In this document: positions 38,165-45,549 of the stretch, piece after piece
Numbering within the stretch: position 1 is the first letter of the stretch
How the letters are laid out: each line of letters begins with the position of its first letter
Source: a virus
Strand: one strand, 5' to 3'
IMG/VR virus record: IMGVR_UViG_3300023223_000669
Coordinates: 1-64,000 of that record
Length of the DNA stretch: 64,000 nucleotides
Position numbers and translations under genes: made by a program
Notes under the pieces: generated by a model
What the model was told of the DNA's origin: nothing
The model's input: only the letters and a program-made list of their open reading frames with translations
The model's database searches: none

Positions 38165-38316
38165 GTACAGGCGGTGTAAATGACTAATGCCACACCGTGC
38201 AAGAGGGGCTTTAAAAGAGAGGACAAAGCGATTGGGTCCGTCGATTTTCCGCCAATCGTGAAAACCTCAGCCGCAGACGGGCGGAAGCGGTGATAAATTT
38301 CATCGCCCCCTCAGGA
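38165..38316 (+). ncRNA. structured stretch between tRNA-fMet and terminator
   Basis: Hairpins CGGTGT/ACACCG, CGATTGG/CCAATCG and GGCG-type stems; a 37-codon ORF from the ATG at 38178 is possible but has no convincing ribosome site. Candidate sRNA co-transcribed with tRNA-fMet. Confidence 0.4.
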
Positions 38317-38347
38317 GACCGGGGCCGAAAAGGCTCTGGTCTTTTTT
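38317..38347 (+). terminator. rho-independent terminator
   Basis: 10-bp stem (GACCGGGGCC/GGCTCTGGTC) with GAAAA loop and a T6 tail. Confidence 0.88.
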
Positions 38348-38780
38348 ATGCCTATAGAGGATGGGGGTCATCATGCACAGTGGTTCATAAACTATTTATG
38401 ATCCGCCGTGTAGCATTGCTTGAAAATCCTGCAAGTACCACGTTTTCCCTTACTATGTAATTGCCACAAAATCGTGGCAGGCTGGGAAATGCCCTTACTG
38501 TATTCTGGCCCTCCTCGCCCGCTCGGCGGGCGAGGAGGGAAAAAGATTCCTCACCGGGAACAAAGTTCCCGGCGGGAAGCCTGTTCTCGGTGGAAGGACT
38601 TTACCAGCGGGTGCATTATGTTTTTAGGGTGGGAAATGCGGTAATTCCACACATTCATATATAATTTTTAAATGTGTTCTCTCAGACAGTCACGCCTGTT
38701 TTACGCTCGGCGTCCTCGATACGCTCACATCATACTACACTCACGGTAGAATGCAAGCTTGAAATAGATTTTCTTTTCGC
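38348..38780. other. gene-free region with perfect hairpins
   Basis: About 430 nt with no credible ORF. Hairpins: GCCAC/GTGGC near 38472-38487, a perfect 13-bp CCTCCTCGCCCGC/GCGGGCGAGGAGG at about 38511-38539, and CCGGGAAC/GTTCCCGG near 38557. Short direct repeats of GGGAAATGC. Could be a regulatory region or replication origin at the start of the right-hand block; nothing decides this. Confidence 0.4.
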
Positions 38781-38808
38781 TTGCCTTTTCGCGAAATTAC
38801 GTTATACT
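38781..38808 (+). promoter_or_regulatory. sigma70-like promoter
   Basis: TTGCCT-N16-TATACT; 54-nt leader with AGAGGG before the ATG. Confidence 0.75.
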
Positions 38809-38862
38809 GCTGGCGTCAACACAAAAACGCCCCGCGTGGGCACAATCCAAGAGGGTAAACAT

Positions 38863-39093
38863 ATGGCCAAGGCCAACACCGAAGAGAAACGCGGCAGGGG
38901 CCGCCCCGCCAACTTCCCGAAGGACGTGGAAACCATCGCCCGCCTTTACAAGCTGCCCGTCGCCACCGTCGAGGCCGCCGAGCAAGCCCGTAAGACGCTC
39001 CCGGGCGACCGCCTGGAGCCCATCGGCGTGACCATCGACCGCCTGATCAATCGTGGTCTGCGGGAGGTCAACCGCCGCAACCGCAAGTCGTAG
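38863..39093 (+). CDS. small basic protein with AT-hook-like motif
   Basis: 76 residues: EKRGRGRPANFPKDV (AT-hook-like GRGRP) then a helical part (VATVEAAEQAR; GVTIDRLINRGLREV) like a short DNA-binding or RHH protein. GC-rich codon use unlike the minus blocks. First gene of the right-hand block, so an early regulator is plausible. Confidence 0.72.
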   Translation: MAKANTEEKRGRGRPANFPKDVETIARLYKLPVATVEAAEQARKTLPGDRLEPIGVTIDRLINRGLREVNRRNRKS

Positions 39094-39116
39094 AACATCC
39101 TACGCGGGGTCTTTTC

Positions 39117-39192
39117 GAGCCCCATCAGCTCTGCTGGAATCACAATAGGATACTATTCACTGATTCGGAGCCGCTGATGGGGCTCGATCTTT
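39117..39192 (+). terminator. long inverted repeat, terminator-like
   Basis: Perfect 13-bp GAGCCCCATCAGC/GCTGATGGGGCTC around 43 nt, then GATCTTTTATC. Confidence 0.6.
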
Positions 39193-39205
39193 TATCAGAA
39201 TTGCC

Positions 39206-39233
39206 TTGCTTTTCTGCCAATCGGTGCTATACT
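39206..39233 (+). promoter_or_regulatory. sigma70-like promoter
   Basis: TTGCTT-N16-TATACT before the DUF932 gene. Confidence 0.75.
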
Positions 39234-39268
39234 GCTGGTGAATCGCAACCCTAACCAAAGGTAATACC

Positions 39269-40324
39269 ATGACGATTCAAGGTTATTTCAATGCTCGCCT
39301 GGAAGGCGACACCCGCCCCAAGGGCATGTTCGCTGGTATCGAAGGGGAGACCTCCGAAGATATCATCGAGAGCATCCAGGACTTCCTGGTAGCTGCTGGG
39401 CGGAACTACGGCATCCTCCGGGTGCCTGCCTATGTCAACGATCCGTTCGGTGGGGTGGATGATGATGGGAAAGTCGTTCCCGCTCTCCGCGAGGTCGAGA
39501 ATCAATTTCACCTCGCCCGCACGAACGACGGGCACATCGTTTCACCGCATACGGTCACCGCACAGTATGCCCCGATGACCCTGATGGATGTCGCGACCGA
39601 GGTGCAGCCGTTTTGTGATAACGGTTGGGCTACCCCCGATGCCGTCTATGATGGCAAGAATGGTAGCGTTGAGCTTCTTTCGCTTCGCCTTGATGCTGGC
39701 GGTAGGCTTCCCAACGGGGAACTATGGTCGCATCATATCGTGTTCCGTCTCCCGCATGGTAGCGGCGGGAAAATCAAGGGCACGATCATGAGCCACCGCA
39801 ACACTTGCTCTAACGTGTTTAGTGCAATTGGACGGGGCTTCGAACTCGTGGTCACGCACCGTTGTTCCGCCAAGATGACGGAAGATGAGCGTCAAGCCAT
39901 CATGTCCGAACGGGCACAAGCCGCCATCTCTGCATGGGCTCAAGTCCAGGACTACCTCGATACCCTTTCCAAGCGTATCGAAACGTGGTCCGCACAAGCC
40001 GTCTCCTTCGCTCAGGCGGAGGGACTGACGGACAAGCTGCTGGGTATCACCGATCTCGATAAGGCCAGCACGCGGAAGAAGAACGTCCGAGAGGCCATCC
40101 TCTCCGGGTTCTCCATGCCGCAGTATGGCACGTTCGGGGCGACTGTGTACGATTGGATGAACGCCGTGACGTTTATCAACTCCAGCCCGAATTCGGCCAT
40201 GGTGAAGAAGTCCAAGGTTTCGGCCGTGGACCGTCTCATCCGCATCATCGACCCGAACGGCTCAGGCTACAAGCTTGAGGCAAAGGCCGAGAAAATCGCT
40301 GCCGCGTTCGTAAGCAACGCCTAA
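39269..40324 (+). CDS. DUF932-family protein
   Basis: 351 residues, phage/plasmid DUF932 family: SPHTVTAQYAPMTLMDVATEVQPF, FRLPHGSGGKIKGTIMSHRNTCSNVF, and a C-terminal helical part with YGTFGATVYDWMNAVT. AAAGGT ribosome site. Members are abundant in phages; molecular role unknown. Confidence 0.85.
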   Translation: MTIQGYFNARLEGDTRPKGMFAGIEGETSEDIIESIQDFLVAAGRNYGILRVPAYVNDPFGGVDDDGKVVPALREVENQFHLARTNDGHIVSPHTVTAQYAPMTLMDVATEVQPFCDNGWATPDAVYDGKNGSVELLSLRLDAGGRLPNGELWSHHIVFRLPHGSGGKIKGTIMSHRNTCSNVFSAIGRGFELVVTHRCSAKMTEDERQAIMSERAQAAISAWAQVQDYLDTLSKRIETWSAQAVSFAQAEGLTDKLLGITDLDKASTRKKNVREAILSGFSMPQYGTFGATVYDWMNAVTFINSSPNSAMVKKSKVSAVDRLIRIIDPNGSGYKLEAKAEKIAAAFVSNA

Positions 40325-40331
40325 TCAAACC

Positions 40332-40372
40332 CTCAAGGGGCCGCTTGACAAAGCGGCCCCTTGAGGTATACT
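40332..40372 (+). promoter_or_regulatory. promoter inside a perfect inverted repeat
   Basis: CTCAAGGGGCCGCTT/AAGCGGCCCCTTGAG (15 bp) with the loop GACA; the -35 TTGACA spans arm and loop, TATACT lies 16 nt on, ATG 6 nt further. May double as a terminator for the upstream gene. Confidence 0.8.
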
Positions 40373-40378
40373 CTGTCA

Positions 40379-40597
40379 ATGGCAAGACACACTATCGGTT
40401 TCAAACGTGGTTCCGTCCGGGGTGCTCCGCCAGATGTGTACATCGGATTCGGGACCTACGCTAACGAGAATGACAGAGAACCCTGGGCAGACGCTTTCAA
40501 GCTCTGCAAGCATTACGGCATCATCGCCCTAGGTTTGGTTCTCCTGTTCTTTGTCGGTTCCGTTCTTTGGGTTCTCGGATGGATACCCGACGACTAA
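40379..40597 (+). CDS. small membrane protein
   Basis: 72 residues: soluble N-terminal 40 residues and a C-terminal TM segment (IIALGLVLLFFVGSVLWVLGW). Leaderless start. Confidence 0.72.
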   Translation: MARHTIGFKRGSVRGAPPDVYIGFGTYANENDREPWADAFKLCKHYGIIALGLVLLFFVGSVLWVLGWIPDD

Positions 40598-40605
40598 ACA
40601 TAAAT

Positions 40606-40646
40606 CCAAGGGGCCGCTTGACAAAGCGGCCCCTTGGTGTTATACT
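40606..40646 (+). promoter_or_regulatory. promoter inside a perfect inverted repeat
   Basis: CCAAGGGGCCGCTT/AAGCGGCCCCTTGG, loop GACA; TTGACA-N17-TATACT. Confidence 0.8.
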
Positions 40647-40654
40647 GTAGCATC

Positions 40655-40837
40655 ATGGATAAAGAAACAACAATCTTCGCGACCATCGGGGTCTTCGTCC
40701 TCGTGATCCTGACCGCCCTATGCACATGGGGTCTCACCCGTGACACAATGCGGACCGACGCCATGGCCCACGGTGCGGGTCATTGGGTCATCGTGGACAG
40801 TGACAATGCTTTCGTTTGGGGACCGGCCCCAGAATAG
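40655..40837 (+). CDS. small membrane protein
   Basis: 60 residues; N-terminal TM (FATIGVFVLVILTALCTWGL), short soluble tail. ATG 8 nt after the -10. Confidence 0.7.
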   Translation: MDKETTIFATIGVFVLVILTALCTWGLTRDTMRTDAMAHGAGHWVIVDSDNAFVWGPAPE

Positions 40838-40869
40838 CTACAAGTTTTTCAAGACCCCTTAACGTATAT

Positions 40870-40993
40870 CATACGTGACCGCCCCTGCCGATATGGCCTG
40901 CCATATCGGCAGGAATATGTTTCCTGCCAATTTGGCCGAGTACACGCTGCTCCTCAACACTACCATTATACCGCCCCGAAGGGCGGTAGTCAA
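40870..40993 (-). ncRNA. candidate minus-strand sRNA with its promoter
   Basis: Promoter TTGACT-N17-TATAAT (40965-40993; spacer hairpin CCGCCC-TTCG-GGGCGG) reads left. The RNA would carry GGCAGGAA/TTCCTGCC and a 12-bp TGCCGATATGGC/GCCATATCGGCA hairpin. No ORF. Similar set-up at 45.5 kb. Confidence 0.5.
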
Positions 40994-40995
40994 GC

Positions 40996-41165
40996 TAGAA
41001 AACACAAACCATACAAACTAAGTGCTCGATGTCGTGTAAAATGGGCCGCTCAAGGGGGCTGGGATGCCGCGTGCTGGCATATCTCGACCCGCCCGCGTAC
41101 CCATAGCACGCAGAGCGTGCGAAAGCCCGGGAGGGACGAGGAGAGGGCGGGTCGAGCGATTTCAA
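40996..41165. repeat. duplicated noncoding element, copy A
   Basis: Matches 45550-45718 in many blocks: CGTGTAAAATGG, CCGCTCAAGG, GCATATCTCGACCC, GCACGC.GAGCGTGCGAA, GAGGAGAG. Each copy sits between a leftward sRNA-type promoter and a rightward leaderless promoter. Confidence 0.6.
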
Positions 41166-41173
41166 TTTAGAGC

Positions 41174-41201
41174 TTGCATTCTCCCGATTGTGGGGTATGA
41201 T
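41174..41201 (+). promoter_or_regulatory. sigma70-like promoter
   Basis: TTGCAT-N16-TATGAT, ATG 5 nt after the -10. Confidence 0.72.
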
Positions 41202-41206
41202 AGGGC

Positions 41207-41431
41207 ATGAAGCAAGAAGATAACAATCCGTTCCGCCCCGTGGCTCCCCGCCCCGGTGATGCCCTGTTTGGGGGTCGCCGTGAGGCTATCGCTGCCTCTC
41301 GCTGCATGCCCGCCCCTGTCGGGTGCGGCGGATCCGTTTCGGTTCAAGGGTTCCGCGACGATCTCTCCCGGAAAGAATTTCGCATCTCTGGTCTTTGCCA
41401 GGCATGTCAGGATTCTGTTTTCGGAACATGA
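41207..41431 (+). CDS. Cys-rich small phage protein
   Basis: 74 residues: RCMPAPVGCGG...FRDDLSRKEFRISGLCQACQDSVFG, a widespread small phage family with a four-Cys zinc site (C..C / CQAC). Leaderless start; ATGA overlap with the HNH gene. Role unknown. Confidence 0.78.
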   Translation: MKQEDNNPFRPVAPRPGDALFGGRREAIAASRCMPAPVGCGGSVSVQGFRDDLSRKEFRISGLCQACQDSVFGT

Positions 41432-41877
41432 AATCGCATAAGTTTTGGAAAAAGGCTTCCATCCCGGATCAATGCTGGGAATGGCAAGGTGGGAAATCTG
41501 TTCCTGGTGGATATGGAAAGACAACCCGGAAAAATAGGACAGAATATGCCCATAGAGTAGCCTGGGAATTATTTCACGGCGAGAAAATTCCCGACGATCT
41601 TTGTGTTTTACATAAGTGTGACAATACAGCATGTGTAAATCCTTTCCACCTATTTCTAGGAACGAAGGGAGAAAATAATACCGATCGGGCAAACAAAGGC
41701 CGTAATGGCAATGTAAGAGGTGAAGCCCACGGTAATGCAAAACTTTCTGCTAAACAAGTCGAGCAGATTAGAAAACTTTACACAACGAAAAATTATTCTC
41801 ATAGTGATCTAGCAGAAATGTTTTCGGTTTGTGCGGCTACAATCGGAAAAATTTGTAGACAAGAAAGATGGAAATAA
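41428..41877 (+). CDS. HNH endonuclease
   Basis: 149 residues: CWEWQGGKSVPGGYGK, HRVAWELFHGEKIPD, VLHKCDNTACVNPFHLFLGT (HNH_3 type), then a C-terminal HTH (HSDLAEMFSVCAATIGKI). AT-rich against GC-rich neighbours, a sign of recent arrival. Confidence 0.9.
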   Translation: MKSHKFWKKASIPDQCWEWQGGKSVPGGYGKTTRKNRTEYAHRVAWELFHGEKIPDDLCVLHKCDNTACVNPFHLFLGTKGENNTDRANKGRNGNVRGEAHGNAKLSAKQVEQIRKLYTTKNYSHSDLAEMFSVCAATIGKICRQERWK

Positions 41878-41901
41878 TCCTTGCCCAAAAGTCGATTTCC
41901 C

Positions 41902-41929
41902 TTGCTTTCCGCCCGTAGGATAGTATACT
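41902..41929 (+). promoter_or_regulatory. sigma70-like promoter
   Basis: TTGCTT-N16-TATACT, ATG 6 nt after the -10. Confidence 0.78.
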
Positions 41930-41935
41930 GCTGTC

Positions 41936-42100
41936 ATGGATGAAAAGCTGTTTGAGCGTTTCGAGGAAGCCGTCCAAGAGTATTTCGACCACGGCACGGC
42001 AGCGGGCCTTGCAGCCAAGAAAACCCTTCGCGAAGAGGTGGGCGACGAAATAATGGTAGAGCTTGCCGACGAGTATCGAAAACGTAAGGGAATGAAATGA
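41936..42100 (+). CDS. small acidic protein
   Basis: 54 residues (MDEKLFERFEEAVQEYFDHG...), helical. Leaderless start, ATGA overlap with the next gene. Confidence 0.7.
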   Translation: MDEKLFERFEEAVQEYFDHGTAAGLAAKKTLREEVGDEIMVELADEYRKRKGMK

Positions 42101-42417
42101 CAGAATACCCCGAAAGTCAGATAGGCTGGATCCGCGAGCGTCCTGCTCGTGCCCTGAAAATCTATTTCAAGGGTAGCCGATCGTCTGCCATTACGGAGAT
42201 GTGCATTGGATGCATTGGCTCCGCTCAAGAGGCTAAGAAATGCGAATGTCTTGATTGCCCCTTGTGGCTGTTCCGTCCAGGGGCAATCAAGGGGCAGGTA
42301 CCGGAGCACGTCCCTTCGTCGGACGAGCTTGCAAAGCTCGCCGACGAGAAGGTATCGCCCGCCGTGCGGGAGCACGCACGGAGGCTAGGCGAGTCGAGGA
42401 AAAAGGTGACGGAATGA
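42097..42417 (+). CDS. Cys-rich phage protein
   Basis: 106 residues with MCIGCIGSAQEAKKCECLDCPLWLFRPG, a small conserved phage pattern (C-x2-C ... C-x-C-x2-CPLW-FR) that probably binds zinc. Unknown role. Confidence 0.76.
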   Translation: MTEYPESQIGWIRERPARALKIYFKGSRSSAITEMCIGCIGSAQEAKKCECLDCPLWLFRPGAIKGQVPEHVPSSDELAKLADEKVSPAVREHARRLGESRKKVTE

Positions 42418-42740
42418 AATTCGAAGAAGCATTAGCTATCGTTTTTTGTCTAGCCCAACAGAATCAACTCGAAAACGACGTTATCGAGGATGATCCGGTT
42501 TTGCTGAAAGAATATGAACGCCAGACAGAAGCTATTGAGATTGTGAGTGATTTTGCTCATAACGTAGACCTTTCCGAATTCGACGCGGACGACGAACCGA
42601 CGGGGCGGCCCGTTGTTGTGACGTGTCATTCATGCGGGGAGGTACTTGATTCGCATGATGAAGGTGAAGATCAAACATGCGGCGGTTGCGGTTCTTGTGA
42701 CGTGACGGTGGATGCCAATGGACCACCTATCGGCTCGTGA
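42414..42740 (+). CDS. zinc-ribbon protein
   Basis: 108 residues; acidic helical N-terminal part, C-terminal zinc ribbon CHSCGEVL...CGGCGSCD. Start by ATGA overlap; the longer frame is discarded. Confidence 0.72.
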   Translation: MKFEEALAIVFCLAQQNQLENDVIEDDPVLLKEYERQTEAIEIVSDFAHNVDLSEFDADDEPTGRPVVVTCHSCGEVLDSHDEGEDQTCGGCGSCDVTVDANGPPIGS

Positions 42741-42758
42741 AACTTCTCCTTTTTCTCC

Positions 42759-42786
42759 TTGCTTATTGTCATACGTGGGGTATAAT
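42759..42786 (+). promoter_or_regulatory. sigma70-like promoter
   Basis: TTGCTT-N16-TATAAT. Confidence 0.75.
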
Positions 42787-42795
42787 CCTGATACT

Positions 42796-42963
42796 ATGGA
42801 TAAGGAGAACAAAGGGATGATACAAGTAGAAATCACCGAAGAGGATGCTGTAGAGCTTCGCTGGATCATACGATCCAGGGGCGGCAGCGGACTACGTAGC
42901 AAACTCAAAACCGCCTTATTCGGTCTCAAGCCTGAATGGGCTGAGGAATTCGAGGAAGAATAA
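42796..42963 (+). CDS. small hypothetical protein
   Basis: 55 residues: MIQVEITEEDAVELRWIIRSRGG, acidic tail. ATG 9 nt after the -10. Confidence 0.68.
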   Translation: MDKENKGMIQVEITEEDAVELRWIIRSRGGSGLRSKLKTALFGLKPEWAEEFEEE

Positions 42964-42966
42964 GAC

Positions 42967-43293
42967 ATGGAAATCATTACCGAACAAGTCGCGGGTCGCA
43001 TGATCCGCCAGGAAAGTGGCGGCAGGCTCTTTGGCGTTACCTTCCGCAAGGCGGACGGCAACGTCCGTAGGCTCGTCGGCCGTCGCGGCGTGCAACTCGG
43101 CGTCAAGGGCACCGGCAACCCCGAGCCCGTTGGTATCGTCCGGGTTCACGAGTTCGTCACGCGAGCCGAAACGGTCCGCGACGGCAAGGGCCTCTACGCG
43201 GGTGACGGCAACGCCACCACGCAATGGCGGAGCTTCCGGCTCGATCGGCTGGAGAAACTCCGCATGGGCGGAAAAGAGTACCAGGTCGCTTAG
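42967..43293 (+). CDS. hypothetical protein
   Basis: 108 residues, basic, GC-rich: GGRLFGVTFRKADGNVRRLVGRRGV and WRSFRLDRLEKLRMGGKEYQ. Looks like a small beta domain of the WYL/SH3 size; family uncertain. Confidence 0.7.
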   Translation: MEIITEQVAGRMIRQESGGRLFGVTFRKADGNVRRLVGRRGVQLGVKGTGNPEPVGIVRVHEFVTRAETVRDGKGLYAGDGNATTQWRSFRLDRLEKLRMGGKEYQVA

Positions 43294-43310
43294 CCTTCGG
43301 CTAAAGAAAA

Positions 43311-43351
43311 CCCAAGGGGCCGCTTGACATGGCGGCCCCTTGGGGTATACT
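43311..43351 (+). promoter_or_regulatory. promoter inside a perfect inverted repeat
   Basis: CCCAAGGGGCCGC/GCGGCCCCTTGGG; -35 TTGACA in the loop, TATACT 16 nt on, ATG 6 nt further. Confidence 0.8.
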
Positions 43352-43357
43352 ACTAAC

Positions 43358-43588
43358 ATGAAATTAGAATTCGACAGTATAGAGGAAGTCAAAGCATTCG
43401 TGGTCAACCTTGGTGGCGTGAATACCGCTACCTTCAAGCATCCCGGCGACGTAGCTCTCACGCTTGCCAAACTTGCGAATGAGGGCATGCGTGGTGGTAA
43501 AATTCAGGCTATCAAAATCTTTCGAGCTGTCACTGGACATGATCTCAAAGCATCAAAGGTAGCGATCGATAATGTTTGGGATTATTAG
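43358..43588 (+). CDS. ribosomal L7/L12 C-terminal-like protein
   Basis: 76 residues. The last 30 (KIQAIKIFRAVTGHDLKASK) match the C-terminal fold of ribosomal protein L7/L12 that contacts translation factors. No N-terminal dimer or hinge region. Such stand-alone domains occur in other phages; a second one is at 48174. Confidence 0.78.
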   Translation: MKLEFDSIEEVKAFVVNLGGVNTATFKHPGDVALTLAKLANEGMRGGKIQAIKIFRAVTGHDLKASKVAIDNVWDY

Positions 43589-43589
43589 C

Positions 43590-43617
43590 TTGCTTCCTAG
43601 TATAGCCGTGCTATACT
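43590..43617 (+). promoter_or_regulatory. promoter overlapping a palindrome
   Basis: TTGCTT-N16-TATACT; the -10 lies in CCTAGTATAGC-CGT-GCTATACTAGG. Confidence 0.78.
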
Positions 43618-43622
43618 AGGGT

Positions 43623-43769
43623 ATGAACGAGCAAAACGAAATCCGTGGCGACGAGCGTGAAGACGCTTTCGAGAATGCCCCCGAGCAGTCCGAGCTTACC
43701 GAGAAGGAGCTTGACGAGCAGGAGGCCATGCAGAATCCCGGCGGGGATCCTTGGCGACTGGAGTGGTAA
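43623..43769 (+). CDS. small acidic protein
   Basis: 48 residues, Glu/Asp-rich (SELTEKELDEQEAMQNPGG), leaderless start (5 nt). Unknown. Confidence 0.68.
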   Translation: MNEQNEIRGDEREDAFENAPEQSELTEKELDEQEAMQNPGGDPWRLEW

Positions 43770-43882
43770 TGATGGACCACGGTCCTGCTGTCCGTAAGCC
43801 CAAGATGGTCATAACCGTTTTATGCTTATGGGTAATCCTCGTTTTCGGGCTTGACATCTTGAAAGCATGGGGTATACTCTAG
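43769..43882 (+). CDS. 37-residue membrane peptide
   Basis: One TM helix (MVITVLCLWVILVFGLDIL). Starts in TAATG overlap; its 3' end contains the next promoter. Confidence 0.58.
   Translation: MMDHGPAVRKPKMVITVLCLWVILVFGLDILKAWGIL
43851..43878 (+). promoter_or_regulatory. sigma70-like promoter
   Basis: TTGACA-N16-TATACT inside the end of the preceding ORF. Confidence 0.8.
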
Positions 43883-43923
43883 TGGTTCGAATGATCGAGC
43901 AGAGTCAAGTAGGAGACTGAGCC

Positions 43924-44130
43924 ATGAAAGAGAAAGACACGAAGGCCTGGAGGGAAGTTAGCCGTATGCAACGAGAAGCCGCAAAAGAGACAAAAGGTGA
44001 ACTGGTGGCATCGTGCAGGCTGCACGAGAAAACTATCGTTGCTCTGATCGAAGAGAACAAGTGCCTACGGCTAAAGCTTTCTCAAGCTGAGAAACACCTA
44101 GCTAACCTTGGTGCTACCAAGGAGGACTGA
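43924..44130 (+). CDS. coiled-coil protein
   Basis: 68 residues, helical throughout; heptads in LIEENKCLRLKLSQAEKHL. AGGAG ribosome site. Unknown. Confidence 0.7.
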   Translation: MKEKDTKAWREVSRMQREAAKETKGELVASCRLHEKTIVALIEENKCLRLKLSQAEKHLANLGATKED

Positions 44131-44180
44131 GCCACGAGTGTAAACCATATGCTCCTTGAGCGGAGCGAAGGGACGAAGCA

Positions 44181-44375
44181 ATGAAAATCCGCACCATTTC
44201 GAGCAACGACAAAAAAGGCACGGCTATGATCGTGCTAGTGCAGCCCGATCCCAATAACAAGGGACGGGATATGAGCGAAACTCGCCACCTCAAGGGGAAA
44301 GGCGATTTCTGGACGGACAACGACGGAAACGTGTTCACCCGCAACGGTGCTAGCTTCACGCTGAGGGGCGAGTAA
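44181..44375 (+). CDS. small hypothetical protein
   Basis: 64 residues, polar (GDFWTDNDGNVFTRNGASF). Upstream GGAGCG and AAGGGA. Unknown. Confidence 0.66.
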   Translation: MKIRTISSNDKKGTAMIVLVQPDPNNKGRDMSETRHLKGKGDFWTDNDGNVFTRNGASFTLRGE

Positions 44376-44626
44376 TGCTAACCAGCAAGGAAGCAAAACG
44401 CAAGGCGGCGGTTATAGCGGTCCGTTGTCGTGTCATCGCCGACATTGCCGTAGCCGTAGGGAGCGAAGCGGTCAAGCTGCCCGAGGGCCACCCTAACAAG
44501 AAGCAAGTCCGCATGTGCCTTGAAACACTCAAGAAAATCGTGGATAAAGCGACCGAAGAGGCCATGCTTTACCTGGCCTTTGCGGACGAGGTGCCCGAGC
44601 AAGTCTTGAGAGATCGCCTCAAGTAA
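44375..44626 (+). CDS. hypothetical helical protein
   Basis: 83 residues, Ala-rich helices; TAATG-coupled to the gene before. Unknown. Confidence 0.67.
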   Translation: MLTSKEAKRKAAVIAVRCRVIADIAVAVGSEAVKLPEGHPNKKQVRMCLETLKKIVDKATEEAMLYLAFADEVPEQVLRDRLK

Positions 44627-44631
44627 TCACA

Positions 44632-44674
44632 ATCGGGGGAAGTCGCTTGACTTCCCCCGATGATGTGGTACTAT
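44632..44674 (+). promoter_or_regulatory. promoter inside a perfect inverted repeat
   Basis: ATCGGGGGAAGTC-GCTT-GACTTCCCCCGAT; -35 TTGACT spans loop and arm, -10 TACTAT, ATG 5 nt on. Confidence 0.78.
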
Positions 44675-44679
44675 ACAGC

Positions 44680-44871
44680 ATGGAAGCACAGCACACATGC
44701 CGTTTCTGTGACGCCCCTGTGACGGATCCCCTAGCAATCGAACGAGCAGAGCGTATTGCTCGCAACGTCAATGCAAGGGGCAACCATGTCACGGGGCAGC
44801 CCTGGATTACGCCGGTACGCCCCGCCTATTTCTGCTCCCCTGAGTGCGTATACGCCAAGTATATAGGCTGA
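44680..44871 (+). CDS. small zinc-binding protein
   Basis: 63 residues: HTCRFCDAPV at the N-terminus and FCSPECVYAKY at the C-terminus form a likely zinc site. Leaderless start. Confidence 0.72.
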   Translation: MEAQHTCRFCDAPVTDPLAIERAERIARNVNARGNHVTGQPWITPVRPAYFCSPECVYAKYIG

Positions 44872-45038
44872 TGGAACGCGGACGCCGAGTAAGGCATTAC
44901 GCCATGGGGCACGAGCAAACGCCTTCGGGTGATAGCCTGGAGGTGCTGGGTAAGCTAGCCAAGGCGATCCTTTGGATCGCCTTGGTGTTTTTACCCTTAG
45001 TTTTTCTTGACTTCGTGTGCGGACGGGGTACACTGTAA
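44871..45038 (+). CDS. small membrane protein overlapping a terminator hairpin
   Basis: 55 residues; basic N-terminus, TM segment ILWIALVFLPLVFLDFV. TGATG overlap with the previous stop. The TM codons coincide with a terminator and the next promoter. Confidence 0.55.
   Translation: MERGRRVRHYAMGHEQTPSGDSLEVLGKLAKAILWIALVFLPLVFLDFVCGRGTL
44959..44992 (+). terminator. rho-independent terminator inside an ORF
   Basis: CCAAGGCGATCC-TTT-GGATCGCCTTGG (12 bp) followed by TGTTTTT. Confidence 0.75.
45007..45034 (+). promoter_or_regulatory. sigma70-like promoter
   Basis: TTGACT-N16-TACACT, ATG 6 nt after the -10. Confidence 0.77.
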
Positions 45039-45040
45039 TC

Positions 45041-45319
45041 ATGCAAGCAATCGAAATACATTCCCTTTTTCAAGCGGACGAAGCATACCGCGAATTGGGA
45101 GCAACGCATTACCACGACTCACACTATCCCGGCAGTCGCCGTATGTGCGATTGGGGTTGGAGAGAGGGCGGCCTATTCTCCCGCCACTATTTCAACGCCG
45201 AAGGAACCGAGATTGGCTTAGTTATTCCCGACTTCTTCCCTCTGGACATGGGGGTCCAAATATTCGATAAGCCCCGCGTGTGGGGAATCGAGCACGACCT
45301 ACACCCGCTGACTGTATAG
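45041..45319 (+). CDS. hypothetical protein
   Basis: 92 residues: YRELGATHYHDSHYPGSRRMCDWGWREGG, His/Trp-rich; leaderless start. Unknown. Confidence 0.7.
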   Translation: MQAIEIHSLFQADEAYRELGATHYHDSHYPGSRRMCDWGWREGGLFSRHYFNAEGTEIGLVIPDFFPLDMGVQIFDKPRVWGIEHDLHPLTV

Positions 45320-45384
45320 CGGCCGGGCGTAGCACTTGGGAACATAGTTCCCAAAAATCGTACAAGGTACACAATAACGCTTTT

Positions 45385-45547
45385 AATACACTACTTTTAC
45401 CCATTTCCCGATTGTAACGGTTGGGTAGCCTGTCGCAGTTTTACATAACTTTTACATTCCCGGATCTGCCAAAATGGCAGTCTGTCCTGCCAAAATGGCG
45501 GTTACGAACTGGACGCTAAATTATACCCTGTTTTACGCCTATGTCAA
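45385..45547 (-). ncRNA. candidate minus-strand sRNA with its promoter
   Basis: Promoter TTGACA-N16-TATAAT (45520-45547) reads left; the RNA has CTGCC-ATTTT-GGCAG and a second GCC-ATTTT-GGC hairpin. The motif TAGTGTATT lies on this strand at 45385-45393. No ORF in 45320-45543. Confidence 0.48.
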
Positions 45548-45549
45548 GT

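Noticed and set aside
41162-41740. 192-codon minus frame
   Set aside because: Antisense to the HNH gene and to the Cys-rich gene, both of which have clear motifs.
42916-43488. 190-codon minus frame
   Set aside because: Antisense to genes at 42967 and 43358 and across a promoter hairpin.
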